A DNA stretch of 64,000 nt from NCBI GenBank assembly GCA_021234155.1, contig JAJEKV010000045.1:9469105-9533104 (forward strand), given 5' to 3'. The first letter of the stretch is position 1. Every line of letters starts with the position of its first letter. The DNA comes from Isoetes taiwanensis. Taxonomy: Eukaryota > Streptophyta > Lycopodiopsida > Isoetales > Isoetaceae. Below, in pieces: positions 35,072-45,482 of the stretch. The notes beneath the pieces are model-generated. The model was not told the origin of the DNA. It saw only the letters and a program-made list of their open reading frames with translations, and ran no database searches. The translations under genes were made by a program, and so were the position numbers.

Positions 35072-35660
35072 TTAACTGATTATGATCTTGAAGGAGGTTG
35101 CCCATGCTCTAGAACCCAATCGACACCTTCTACCCCTCACATTTTCTCCCATCCACAATCCCCACCACAGTTTTGGCCTGATGGCTCTCAACTCCCTTTT
35201 CCTCCACCTTATGTACCTCCTCATTAGATCCCTCTCAACGGTCCTCCTTATTAGTTCTTCGCTACTAAGAAAAGTAGCTATATTCACATTCCACCTTTAC
35301 CCTCCCCACATCATTCTCAACCTTCTTCTCCTCATCAAGCCATGGGCTATCCACATGTTTCTTTTCAGCCAAACTGATGTTTCTGAATTTCAGTCATCTC
35401 CTTCTACTCAAAATCTTACATGGGCAAATTTCCTCTCAACGAGAAATGTAACCCTATCGTGCTTGAAAATCCCGAATCTCAAGCCCCTCCTGCTCAAACC
35501 TATTTTAGCACCAATCTGCATCAATTATTTACAGCTCATCCAGCTCCACCTTCTACTCAGTCATCTGTTGTTCAATTTAAACACCCATACCTACTCAACA
35601 ACTATTATCCATTATTTTTACATAACAATCTTTTACTACTCTTCTCTTAGGGCCCAATTC
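35072..35660 (+). other. Proline-rich broken coding-like stretch
   Basis: One plus-strand frame gives Pro/Ser/His/Tyr-rich text with stops (FPPPYVPPH, IPPLPSPHHSQPSSPHQAMG). This composition occurs at the N-terminus of plant Harbinger-associated MYB-like partner proteins, and a Harbinger transposase lies directly beyond on the other strand. Function as that partner is speculation. Confidence 0.25.
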
Positions 35661-35677
35661 GCCTGCTACTGCTCCAG

Positions 35678-36418
35678 TCACGTGTCACAGCAAACATCCC
35701 AAAATATTAATGAGGGATCGCAGACTGCTTGTAGCACTATAGAAAAGAAATGATGTCTGCTCCAATAGTCAGTTGGTCCCCATTTCCTTATTGGTGCCTT
35801 CTTGAATGGGATGTGAGTCCCATCAATGGCTCCAACAACTTGTGGCACACCTGAGATGCTCTCAAAGTCATGTATAATATTATGCAGTCTGTTACCAGAT
35901 GGAGGTCTGATGAAGTCATGTCTAAGTTTCTCAGCTAAAATAGTGACCACTATTTTAGTGTACTTATGAACAGTACTTGCTCCCATTCCGTACATTTCAG
36001 CACACATAAAACCCTTTGCATTGTGGGCCAATCGAAAAAGAACAACTTCTAAAGCCTTTATTTTTTCAATTGGTTCACGGACCACAATTGATAAGTCAGC
36101 TTCTATGATGTGTGGAACAACTAGACGAAGCAGTTTCTCGAAATTATCTGCCCTCATTCTATATAAATTCCTGAAGTTATACTCACCAGCTATGCCAGAA
36201 CGAAGCCAAAGATCACTGCTCAGATCATTCCAGAAAGAAACCTGCCTTGGGTACATCCACCACACTCTTCTTCCTCTGCTTATCTGTTCATCTAACAGTA
36301 CAAGCAAGAACATGGCACACAATTGCATGAGCAAGTCAACAAGTTCCTCCAATCCCATGTTCAGATCCTCATAATCAAGTTCTCCATCACTTGATAAGTC
36401 CAGGTCATAATTATCCAT
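35678..36418 (-). pseudogene. PIF/Harbinger transposase, C-terminally truncated
   Basis: ATG at 36418. A helix-turn-helix-like part (YRMRADNFEKLLRLVVPHI, ALEVVLFRLAHNAKG, MYGMGASTVHKYTKIVV) is followed by the DDE nuclease start GVPQVVGAIDGTHIPF (first catalytic Asp) and DYWSRHHFFSIVLQAVCD (second Asp). The sequence then breaks at 35678 before the segment with the final acidic residue, so it is inactive. 246 codons remain of a protein usually 350-450 residues long. TIRs and TTA/TAA target sites not found. Confidence 0.85.
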
Positions 36419-36420
36419 CT

Positions 36421-37076
36421 GCTTTTAGGTCTGTACAATTCATATGAAGAATAATAAGAAATAAGAAACATGAAGAAAGAAATGAAAGTGGACTAGATTC
36501 TATCATCTACACATTGGAGTGGAGTCATGGAATTGTGACATGAAACGAATTTGTGCAGACATGAATTTTTGCACATGAATTTGTGTACACATGAATTTGG
36601 ACATGAAACTAAGTTGTGCAGTCAAGAAAAGTGGACATGAAATGAATTTGTGCGGTAATGAAAAGTGGACATGATAACCCAAATACCTTTGTGTAGCCGA
36701 TTCTGCTCTGGAGGTAATTGAAACCAGCAGGTGAAGAGCCTAATCGAAACCAGCAGGTGAAGAGCCTACCCAAAATACCTGCGCTGCTGGCCCATTAACC
36801 GCTGCTGCAGACTGCCCTTTTAGACCCCATGTGATTTGAGTTCGCAGCCAGCTGTGCAGCGTGATTTAGGGCACCGCCATCTTTACCGCCCACTCGGTCC
36901 ATGTGAATACGGCTTGGCAGGGATCAAAATTCAAAAAAATCTTGGTTACATACTGCGAACCTACTTACATATTTTGGTTTTCTAATGCAAGCCATTTTCA
37001 AAAATCCGGTTTTCAACCTCTTCTATGACGGGATGTAGACCATGTCTCAAATATGCATGTCTTTTCGTATTGGGTA
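36421..37076. other. Spacer with short repeats
   Basis: 36531-36671 holds degenerate repeats of GACATGAA(A/T)..AATTTGTGCAG. 36719-36776 holds a 28-bp tandem duplication (GAAACCAGCAGGTGAAGAGCCTA). The rest may be Harbinger or hAT flanks. Confidence 0.6.
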
Positions 37077-37077
37077 C

Positions 37078-39274
37078 TCAATTCCAAGCAACATATGTGC
37101 ATCCAAAGTATTCAAGCGCATTTGGTTTCTCAAGGATGTAAAATCCCCTTTCACATGCAGCACTACTGACTGGCATAAGCATGACAACTTGCCATAACTT
37201 CATAATGTCTGGATATCTTTCGTACCAAATGTTTCCATCATCTTCCTTAACTGCGTTACAAAATTGCCATGCCTCATGAATGTCACATGTAGAACACGCA
37301 GCTGATAAGGCTTCCACGAACATTTGAAGTTGATTCATACATCCACCACGACTAGCTACAGGACTTGCACCAACACAAAAAACATCGACTAACTTCGTCA
37401 AAGCAGCTGAAAACTTAACAAATTTTTGTCTTGGAGTCAAACCTTTATCATGTGATTTTGGCTCAAATAGTTTTGTTGCATTCCACCAAGCCATGTCCAT
37501 ATACCGTTCATTCAAATTGTCTACTACAGATTGCACAAATGCGCGTCCTATATGAACACAAGCCTTATGAGAACCATCATTTTCTGGACAACCTCCTTCC
37601 ACTGGTTCATAGCTTAATGGAAATGAATGGACTAATATTCCATTACCTTGGTCATAATGCTCATAAAAACCATTCTGAATCTTATCCATATAGATTGCAA
37701 CCTGTGTACAACCAAATCCAAAGTCTGCATCCCCACCAGTCAAAAACCAAATTCTTAGCATTTTGATAGTAAGATCCAAATCCCTACCAACTTCAATCAT
37801 GCTCAGATTTTCCTTCTGAAAACATTTACTTAAAATATTTAGCTGCCCACATACATCAGCCAAAAGTGCCAAAAAAAAAACCAATCTTGTACTCAATTTG
37901 AACCACTTCTGTTCTTTTTCTTCCCATAATCCCCAAATGACGGGAAGAAGAACTATGAGCCTTTTCATTACTTCACCCTTGCTCAACCATCTAATCTCAT
38001 ACGGCTTAAGAACTTTCACATTCTCTAACTGATATTCATCTATAAGGCCTTTGAACTCTTGCATGTGGACGCATGAATGCGTAACATATTTGTACACCTT
38101 AGATGCTAACTTATCAATCCATTGGAATTCAGGAATTGACCGAGCTGCACTTTGTGTTGCCAATGCTTGTCTATGTGCCATACAATGAATTGATACCAGC
38201 CTTGGGATTTTAGCTTTCAGCCTTGCCACTAATCCAATTTTATGCCCTACCATGACGCTAGCACCATCACTAGCAAACCCAACAAGTTTATTCCAATCAA
38301 CTTTCCATTCCTTAAAAAGCTCAGTAATGGCCTCCATCAAGCATGCAGTTGTACCACCTTGCAATTCTAAAATCCTATAAAAGATGGTTTTGACCTCTCC
38401 ACCAAGCCTTGGAAGAACAACATAACAAATTAGATGTTTTTCCTTTATAATATCTGTGCTCTCATCCACACACACATGCTAAAAAAAGGGGCAGCCTGAA
38501 TTTGCTTTTTAATGACATTTCTAGCTACATCTCTCATCACAAACAGCATCTCCTTCCCACTAGTTTCGTTTGTGTAAGAACCATAGACTTCTGGATTTGG
38601 AGCATATGGAGTATTCAATTCAAATAAAAGCTCCATCAAAGGTTGGTAATTGCTTAAAGCAATATTTCTAGAAGAAATGAAATGAAGTACCTTCATGGCA
38701 GTGACAACTTTTTGCTCTTGTGCTCCAAATTGATTCTCCAAAGAACTCACCAATGGCTTCAATCCTTTGTTTTTCAGATTCCATTCCATCTCAGCAGCTT
38801 TATGATCAAAGCTCTTTTCATGTTTCTTGAAGGACTTGTAAAGTTCTGGCCCCCTTGGAAGCATACAGATTACTAATCTTGGCTTTCTTGAATGACATGC
38901 ACCACTTGCATTTTATCCTTCCTCCTTCATTAAGAATCCAAGGATGTGGGCCTTGCCATTCTGGAAGAAATTTTCTCCTAGACTCATTCCCATCAGAAAA
39001 TTCTACGTTGCCGCTCTTCTCTTCAATCTGCTTCCTCTGATTTATCATCTCCAAATAGCTCTTCATACAACCTATCTCTTTCTTCATCCTTCTCTTCATC
39101 ACTAATTCGTGGAATGCTGCTACCTTCAGCCGATGATGAGGCCTTCTTCCAACAAAAAGCCAATATATTCTTAGCCATAGCAAGAGACAATGCTGATACA
39201 AGAATAAGAGATGGTGCTGCAGCAAGAATTCGTGATGGCTCAACCCTAATCGACTCTAATTTATAGAAATACAA
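37078..39274 (-). pseudogene. hAT-superfamily transposase relic
   Basis: N-terminal part (39240-38830): acidic region, then WQGPHPWILNEGGRIKCKWC, a CxxC BED/TTF-like zinc finger. After a frameshift near 38840 comes the FKKHEKSFDHKAAEMEWNLK helix. The catalytic block CVDESTDIIKEKHLICYVV (first Asp), VGFASDGASVMVG (second Asp) and SIHCMAHRQALATQS follow. Near the C-terminus (37180-37100) the dimerisation motif LMPVSSAACERGF appears, then unrelated sequence. Between frames lies a GTGTGTGTG run at about 38470 where the frame shifts. The domain style resembles ZNF862/KIAA1586-type hAT proteins. No TIRs identified. Confidence 0.8.
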
Positions 39275-40001
39275 TCCATGATTACTGCCATTGAAGGAAC
39301 AAGATTCTGATCTTTGAAGCTAATTAATAGGAGCGGATGCAGAAGAGACTGGCCGCTGGAGCCCAAAGGAGATCATTCCGGCGGGGATATGCAGATTTTT
39401 GGGCCGTTCGTTGGCCGGTGGACTGCGCACAGGGAATCCGGATTCAGTTCAGGGATTATTTTTTTTTTCCTAAAATTTAACATATAACTTAAAAGGATAT
39501 ATTAAATAAAGGCTTTCTACTATGTAAAAATAGGAAATAATTGAGGATCTATATTAAAAATAAAAGGTATATATTAGGCTCTTAATAAGGAAAGGAATAT
39601 TCAAGGAATATTCCTGAAAACCACTTTTCTAAATTTGGTTTTCAGATGTAAACCTTATCCTAAGGTTTTGTTTTCTGATGAAAACCTACTAGTAAATGTT
39701 GGTAGTCCCTGCAACCCAAGCCGCCCAATTGGGTTGCAATTTTGATCCGGGCTTGGGTCTGGGATACTTAGGAACTGCGCATTCAAAATGCAAGAACTAT
39801 TTTGGCTGTGGATTTGATCGCATTCCCGTTCAGTTGGTTCAAACTCATTCCCTTTATGTCGGAACTCGATTCCTAAACCAGTATTTAGCATGCAGTATTT
39901 AGCATGGAAGCTCGAATATGACAGGTAGAGTTTACGCCTTTGCTCAAGCTTCCGACCATTTTCTATTGTGATGCATTCTTTGAAGAGATGAAGCTCCTGC
40001 G
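39275..40001. other. Spacer / possible promoter region
   Basis: No gene recognised. Contains a GC-rich patch at 39330-39440 and an AT-rich stretch at 39450-39600. Confidence 0.35.
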
Positions 40002-41761
40002 ATGGAGACGACGAACCAGCTATTAGCTCAGGCGCTGGCCTTTTTTCCTTATCAAGATCATGCTTCATTAACTGTGCGTCTGAATCTCAACAGACGGCTA
40101 TGGCAAAATCTGGCGCTCTTCCCCTTCAATCCCCTAATTCATGCACGAGAGCAAAGGCTTTCACTTGAAACTGCTTTTACCTCGGATTCCCGTGAGCTTG
40201 CAACTGCCATAGCAGGTAGAACCCTAACTCCTCTTTCCTTCTCTTTCAATTTTTAAGAATATTTTCCAGGATTCTAGAAGCTTTTGTGTTGGATTTTTCG
40301 AGCAGAAGTTGGTTTTCTGCCATAAACCTCTACTTCCGTTCCGCCCATAAACGCTTTGTTGCTCGATATTTTCAATATTTTCTTCTTACAGTATGCAAGA
40401 TGGATAATGGTTGGCTTGAGATCCTTGATTCAAAACGAAGAGACGGTTGGAGGGCAGTCAGTTGCAGGCCCTTTTTTCTTTTTGGAGCAAACATGATGTA
40501 TCCCAGTTTTTTTGTTGTTTTCGCCCTTACATTGCTCCATTTTATTTGCAATGGTTTACATCGAAGATATTCAAGCATCGAGAGCAGGGGATCTGGTCTA
40601 CACGGAGCCACGGAATGCCGATCTAAAGGGCTGCGCACAAAATAGGGTTAGCTCATTTGCTCGGGTGTATTTTGTTGTTCTGCCATATTTTTCTCAAAAA
40701 TTTTTCAAGGTCATCGTTTAGCTCGATTGCGGCTGTGAAAGGTTGTGTATTTGTGACGTGTTTTGTTATTGTTGGCTGCCCCTGTTTTGATAAGCAAGAA
40801 GATTCTTAGTTCTTCTGGCCTATGGAGCTCTCTTTATCGTGCATGTCTTCTGATTGAGCTATTAATCTTGCGAGGCATCCATGCATTATTGGTATTTTGG
40901 AGGTAAAATTCACTCTCTTCCGCAAAGTAAGTTGGCTTAGTCTTCCTCTTCAGAATAGTTTTGCATTTGTCCTTTTTGTAGTTCTAGTCCCAACACCGTA
41001 TATCTCAAGCGAAATGTGGTTAATGTGGCCACTTGTATCAGCCACGAAGAACAGCGCGGTTTGAAGCCCAAAAACTAACTGTTTTTGGCATTTTTTGGTT
41101 GATCCGGCTTTATTTTGCCTCAAATCTCTTCCTCTCTTCAGCAATCTAGCATAAAAGAAGTAGACAAAGCGATTGGCATGGTTTTTAGATCGAATCAAAC
41201 AACCCATAGAGCAGAAAGAACCAGCCGATTGAAATTTTTGCCCCCGCCGCGCAGTTTGAAGCCTGGTTTTTTGGCCACATTAACCACTTTTTGGCCACAT
41301 TAACCACTTTTTTGGCCGCATTAACCATCTAGCTAATATCGGATGGGCACATTAACCAGTGGTTAATGTGGCCTGGTTGGCCACATTAACCACATCTCGC
41401 TTGAGATATACGGCGTTTCGTTCTAGTCTGTAACCAAATTAAATGGTTCTACCCCAATGGTCTCCACATAATCCTGGCCTTATTTATAGCTCATCTATGG
41501 GCTTTCCTAATTTTATTCTTTGCTTTGTCTATCGGCGCCCTCTTTTCTCTAATATGCAGTCTTCATTTAGCTGAATTTTACAGAATAAGTTCATTGGCTG
41601 ATAGTTGATCTTCATAGGTATGGGTGGATAAAAAATATGTGGGAGCCGAGCACAATTCTGAGTGGTTTAACACTGCTGGTCATTCTATAAAGACTGCAAA
41701 GCACCCAGAAGTGAAGCAGGGGATTGACAAAGAAATAAAAGAACAAAACTGGTGGTTTTGA
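40002..41761 (+). other. Possible small spliced gene, unrecognised
   Basis: A credible first exon runs from ATG 40002 (METTNQLLAQALAFFPYQDH) to 40215 before GTAGAA. A credible last exon, 41618-41761, starts after TTCATAG and reads [18 protein letters not shown], ending [10 protein letters not shown] and TGA; it is open over all 48 codons. Between them 40286-40645 is also open (LDSKRRDGWRAV) but I could not find clean splice phases, and a MULE-type MITE occupies 40990-41419. Whether these pieces form one gene is uncertain; the family is unknown to me. Confidence 0.3.
40990..41419. mobile_element. Mutator-type MITE, 430 bp, with 9-bp target duplication
   Basis: GTTCTAGTC at 40981-40989 and at 41420-41428 flank an element whose ends are inverted repeats: CCGTATATCTCAAGCGA and, ~10 bases further in, GTGGTTAATGTGGCCA match the reverse complement of the right end. 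A 9-bp duplication is diagnostic of Mutator-like elements. Inside, the subterminal motif GGCC(A/G)CATTAACCA is repeated several times (41272-41400), probably as transposase binding sites. No coding capacity. Confidence 0.8.
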
Positions 41762-43303
41762 TTTCTTCAGTTTGATGATGCAACAAGATAATTTCATGCA
41801 GCTTTCACTATCTGTTGCAGTCTATAGAGGATAAACTAATTTGCAAAGCTCTTTTCATGTCCTGCATATATTTGTGTACAGATGATTCAGGGAGTTATGT
41901 TGGTAAGTGTTTTCTTTTGTCCTGAAGTGAAAAGCTCTGAACGAAGAATAATTGGCTGGAAGGGGCTGAGGCTTGGCCAAAATAACTGTATACTGCATCA
42001 CACTGAGCAATGTGCAAGCTGAAAATACTAAGTTCTCCTTCCTGGCAATCATCTCGCAAATTTTTACTTTTCTTCTTGCCTCTCCTAGTCCAAATAATTG
42101 AATATGGTATGCACCAGCACCGTCCTGCTTAACAAGGATCAAGTACATCTAAAAACATTATGTGGTTGCTTATATGTTAAAAGGTAAACAAGGTGACAAT
42201 AGTTCAGTTATTTACATGTGGTGCATGGAAGGGCTAGCATCATATGCGTGCACAAAAGAATGTAGTTAAGTCAACTAAATTGTCTTTAAGTGTGAACCAC
42301 CGTATTCTTAACACCAAATGATCAATTCTCTTTGCGATACTAGAAACAATGCAATAACAAGAATAGCAAAGAAGCAAATAAAACGAGAAATAATAGTGTA
42401 AGCAAAGAAAACGAGAAAAGAATTAATATATGCTCCTTAGCAAATTATCCCAGATATGTTTCCTTATGTTATGCATTGATAAAATTTCAAGCAAATTATG
42501 TTATGCATTGATAAAATTTCAAGGATGTACCCTTTAAAGAGATGAATGGAGCTAAATGCAAAAAATGCATCTTTTCTTATGTTATGCATTGATAAAATTT
42601 CAAGGATGTACTCTTTAAAGAGATGAATGGAGCTAAATGGAAAAAGGCGCAGTGCGGAAGATGGAAAGCTTTCAAATGGAAAAAACGCATGTAACCTTAA
42701 CCATGGAAAAATTTCACAAGTCAAAGCACACCTATCAAGTTAAGAGCCATAGAAAGAGATGAATGTGGTATCTAGTTAAGTGGGCCATTCAAGAATGAAG
42801 GGGATGAACATACAACAACATATCAGATTAGGGAGAGAAACACATAATAATCCGAAGAAAATTAATGATGGCAATTAGAGACCTATAATTTGAGCAGAGG
42901 CATCAGCTAAACAAATTTAAAGTTCGTAGCAATTAGCAGAGCATCCATGAGCTTATTAATTTAGCTTTAAGAGAAATACAAAGTTAACAAAAATACAAAG
43001 TTGGTCCCAATCACTATCATCGTCATCAGCATTCACATAGTTGGCCAACGTAGCGTAGAGTGAAAGAAAGCTATGAGAGATTGTTTGGCCAACATGGGAT
43101 ATAGAGAAAGAAAGCTATGAAATTATCTAATGCCAAATGAGAAGATTAGCCATGCGTGCATTCATCTATAGAGAAAAGCTATTCGATCCTTGGCATGCTG
43201 AATAGATCCAGTTTAGGCGAACCAGGAAGTAAGATCTTACCTTATCACACAAAGCTGATGGAAAGTATCGAATAGCAAGTAGCAAATAAAAACCTCTAAG
43301 AAG
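41762..43303. other. Spacer with short tandem repeats
   Basis: TATGTTATGCATTGATAAAA with TTTCAAG occurs three times between about 42467 and 42606; the last two occurrences belong to a ~80-bp unit (including TTTAAAGAGATGAATGGAGC) that is tandemly duplicated. A minus-strand open frame at 42148-41855 contains HIQLFGLGEARRKVKICEMI, which faintly recalls an Alba-like domain, but is too weak to call. Confidence 0.5.
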
Positions 43304-43480
43304 GAAGGAAGGAAGGAAGGAAAAAATTTTAACGTCCACGGAGGCGCTTGCCTGTTAATGAGTTCATCGGATGCCCTAACTTTGCCTGAGTCGCTTTACT
43401 TGTTTAGCAAGTGCATTCTCAGGACGAAATCATTATGAAAATTGACTTACTTGGTTCTAGCTTGAGCTAAAGCATACTAG
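43301..43480 (-). mobile_element. LINE 3'-end stub with (CCTT)n tail
   Basis: Plus strand: (AAGG)5, A-rich, TTTTAACGTCCACGGAGGC. On the minus strand this is the same LINE 3' end (CTCCGTGGACGTTAA) as at 32390, here followed by a tetranucleotide tail. Left-hand extent within the element is clear; the right border is uncertain. Confidence 0.6.
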
Positions 43481-44039
43481 CCAATTGGTTAGGCTCGGGT
43501 GGTTAAGGAACGTTATAGATCCCCGATACCTTTGCCTAAAGAGGTCAGAGTAGAAGAGATGCTTCCAATCATTTTTTGAAGACGCTTTTGTATTTTGTGC
43601 CAATCACATAAGGTTTTGACCAAGACTAGAATTGTTGCATGTCAAACCCCAATCGATCGTCTTTAAAGCACCAGTCATATAAATAATCAGACATTGGCCT
43701 TACCAGTGTTGGCTAATACAATCCATTGTCTATAACCCTCAAACTAGATGTATTCAACTTTGTATAGGCCGCACATGAACTTCTAATATTAGTATAATTG
43801 GGATTGGGGCTATGGAATTGACGCATAACAATAGATGTTGAATAAATAACTAAAAAATCCATTTGCTCCAATAACCTTATATGTGTCAATAAATTCATTT
43901 GATGACATGAATGCAATAGAAATGCCATGCAATTGCACATTAGTGTTCTGAACTTTTGTAGTATTGTTTTAGAGAACGTGGCTAAAACTTATTGCTACAA
44001 ACAATCTCAAGGTCGCTAACTGGTGGTAGGAGCTTTCAT
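43481..44039. other. Spacer
   Basis: A short stretch at 43480-43560 (CCAATTGGTTAGGCTCGGGTGG) is faintly tRNA-like but lacks a clear B box. Nothing else recognised. Confidence 0.35.
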
Positions 44040-44425
44040 GAACATGGATGGTTATGTGGAGAATCTAAGGGAATCTTCATAGGATCTTAGAGAATCCAAA
44101 GGAATCTCAAGAGACTCTTAGGATTTCTAGGGAAATCTTTATAGATTCTTGGAAAATCTGAGAGAATCTACATAGAATCTTGAAAAATCTAGGGGAATCT
44201 TGGGATAATATTTGAAAATCTAGGGGAATTTCAAGAGAATCTTAGGGGGAATCTAAGGAAATCTTTAAAATTCCTTGAGAGTCGAGTGGAATCTTGATGG
44301 AATCTAGAAGAATCTTCATAGAATCTGCGAGAATCTAGGAGAATCTACATAGGATATTGTAGAATCTAAAGGAACCTCTAGGGAAATCTTTGTAGAATCT
44401 TAAAAATTTGGGAGAATCTCTCAAG
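44040..44425. repeat. Degenerate GAATCT-based tandem repeat
   Basis: About 380 bp built from GAATCT(T/A) units interspersed with AGGGGAATC, CATAGAATC and GAGAATCTA. Units of roughly 12 and 24-30 bp can be read, with many substitutions. Not coding: the open frames through it are short. Confidence 0.8.
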
Positions 44426-45072
44426 CTGGGTGTGTTTTGGAGGGTCGGCTTCATGCAATCCTTCATATTACAAACACTTGTATATATTAAAAAAAAAAGA
44501 AAAAAAGAGAGACAACTAGTACAGGCAACAACCCTACTAGCAGTTCAAGCTACATCAGTCAATCCCTCAATAGCCTTATCATTCCATACATTTAATCGAG
44601 CAGACTAGAGATGGTGCATCAAACTATGGTCCAAAGTCTACTGACTTTAATCTTGTAATGTCTTTGTTTTTCCCAAGGAAAAATACTTGTACCTTTCTCA
44701 AAAGTCTATGCCCAAAAGAAATACTTGTATGTTTTTCAAAGTACGGCCAGAATATGAACATACATTTATGGTCAGAACATGAACATGCATTGCATGGACA
44801 TTAAATAGGTATGATAACCCATGTAAACCAAATGTCTATCTTCCTTGTTATGGATAACCTTATCTATCAAAATCCATTCCTGTTATTTACTCTAAGCTCT
44901 CTTATTGTTTTACACAGAATAAATGCACTACACACATATGACAAATGCATTGGCATTCTCTTTAACCATGTATATGTATAGAACATGGGATAAATGTTCA
45001 TAAATATTAAAACTATTTAAAGACATGGCTTCAATTCAAAAATTACTACCATTCATATTTACTTCAAAGTTA
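44426..45072. other. Spacer
   Basis: AT-rich, with a short AAAAAAAAGAAAAAAAG run at 44490. No gene recognised. Confidence 0.4.
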
Positions 45073-45123
45073 TATAGAATAGAATAGAATAGAATAGAAT
45101 AGAATAGAATAGAATAGAATAGA
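45073..45123. repeat. (TAGAA)n microsatellite, LINE tail
   Basis: About ten pure pentanucleotide units exactly at the LINE 3' end; on the minus strand (TTCTA)n. Confidence 0.9.
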
Positions 45124-45482
45124 AATTAACGTCCCTTGTGCCATCAGGCCCATGGACTTGTGTAGCATGGGCGAGCTCCCTGAAAGGGCGCTACTAGCAC
45201 ATCACGCTGTTATGATGTAGCCTTTTCTGAAGGCTAACTTTTTTCTATTATTACTAGCATCCCGCTTTACATCGCCTTCGTGGCCGTGCGGTGATGCGTC
45301 GTTATCAATCAGCTTTTAACTGAACAATTTGTGTGGGGTTTATGAGCCGCCTCTTGTGCGGTTCATATTACAAACCCTCTTTCCCTGTGTACTTCTCTGT
45401 GCCTGATCATCATTCCCTGGATCGCGTCTGCCAAATCTCTCAATGATTCTGTCATTGTCATCAAAATATGTACTGGTTGCCC

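Noticed and set aside
41855-42148. Minus-strand frame with a faint Alba-like stretch
   Set aside because: Only about 20 residues look similar, and no glycine-lysine motif or flanking exons could be found.
43490-43560. tRNA-like sequence
   Set aside because: No cloverleaf can be closed and no B box is present; too weak for a tRNA or SINE call.
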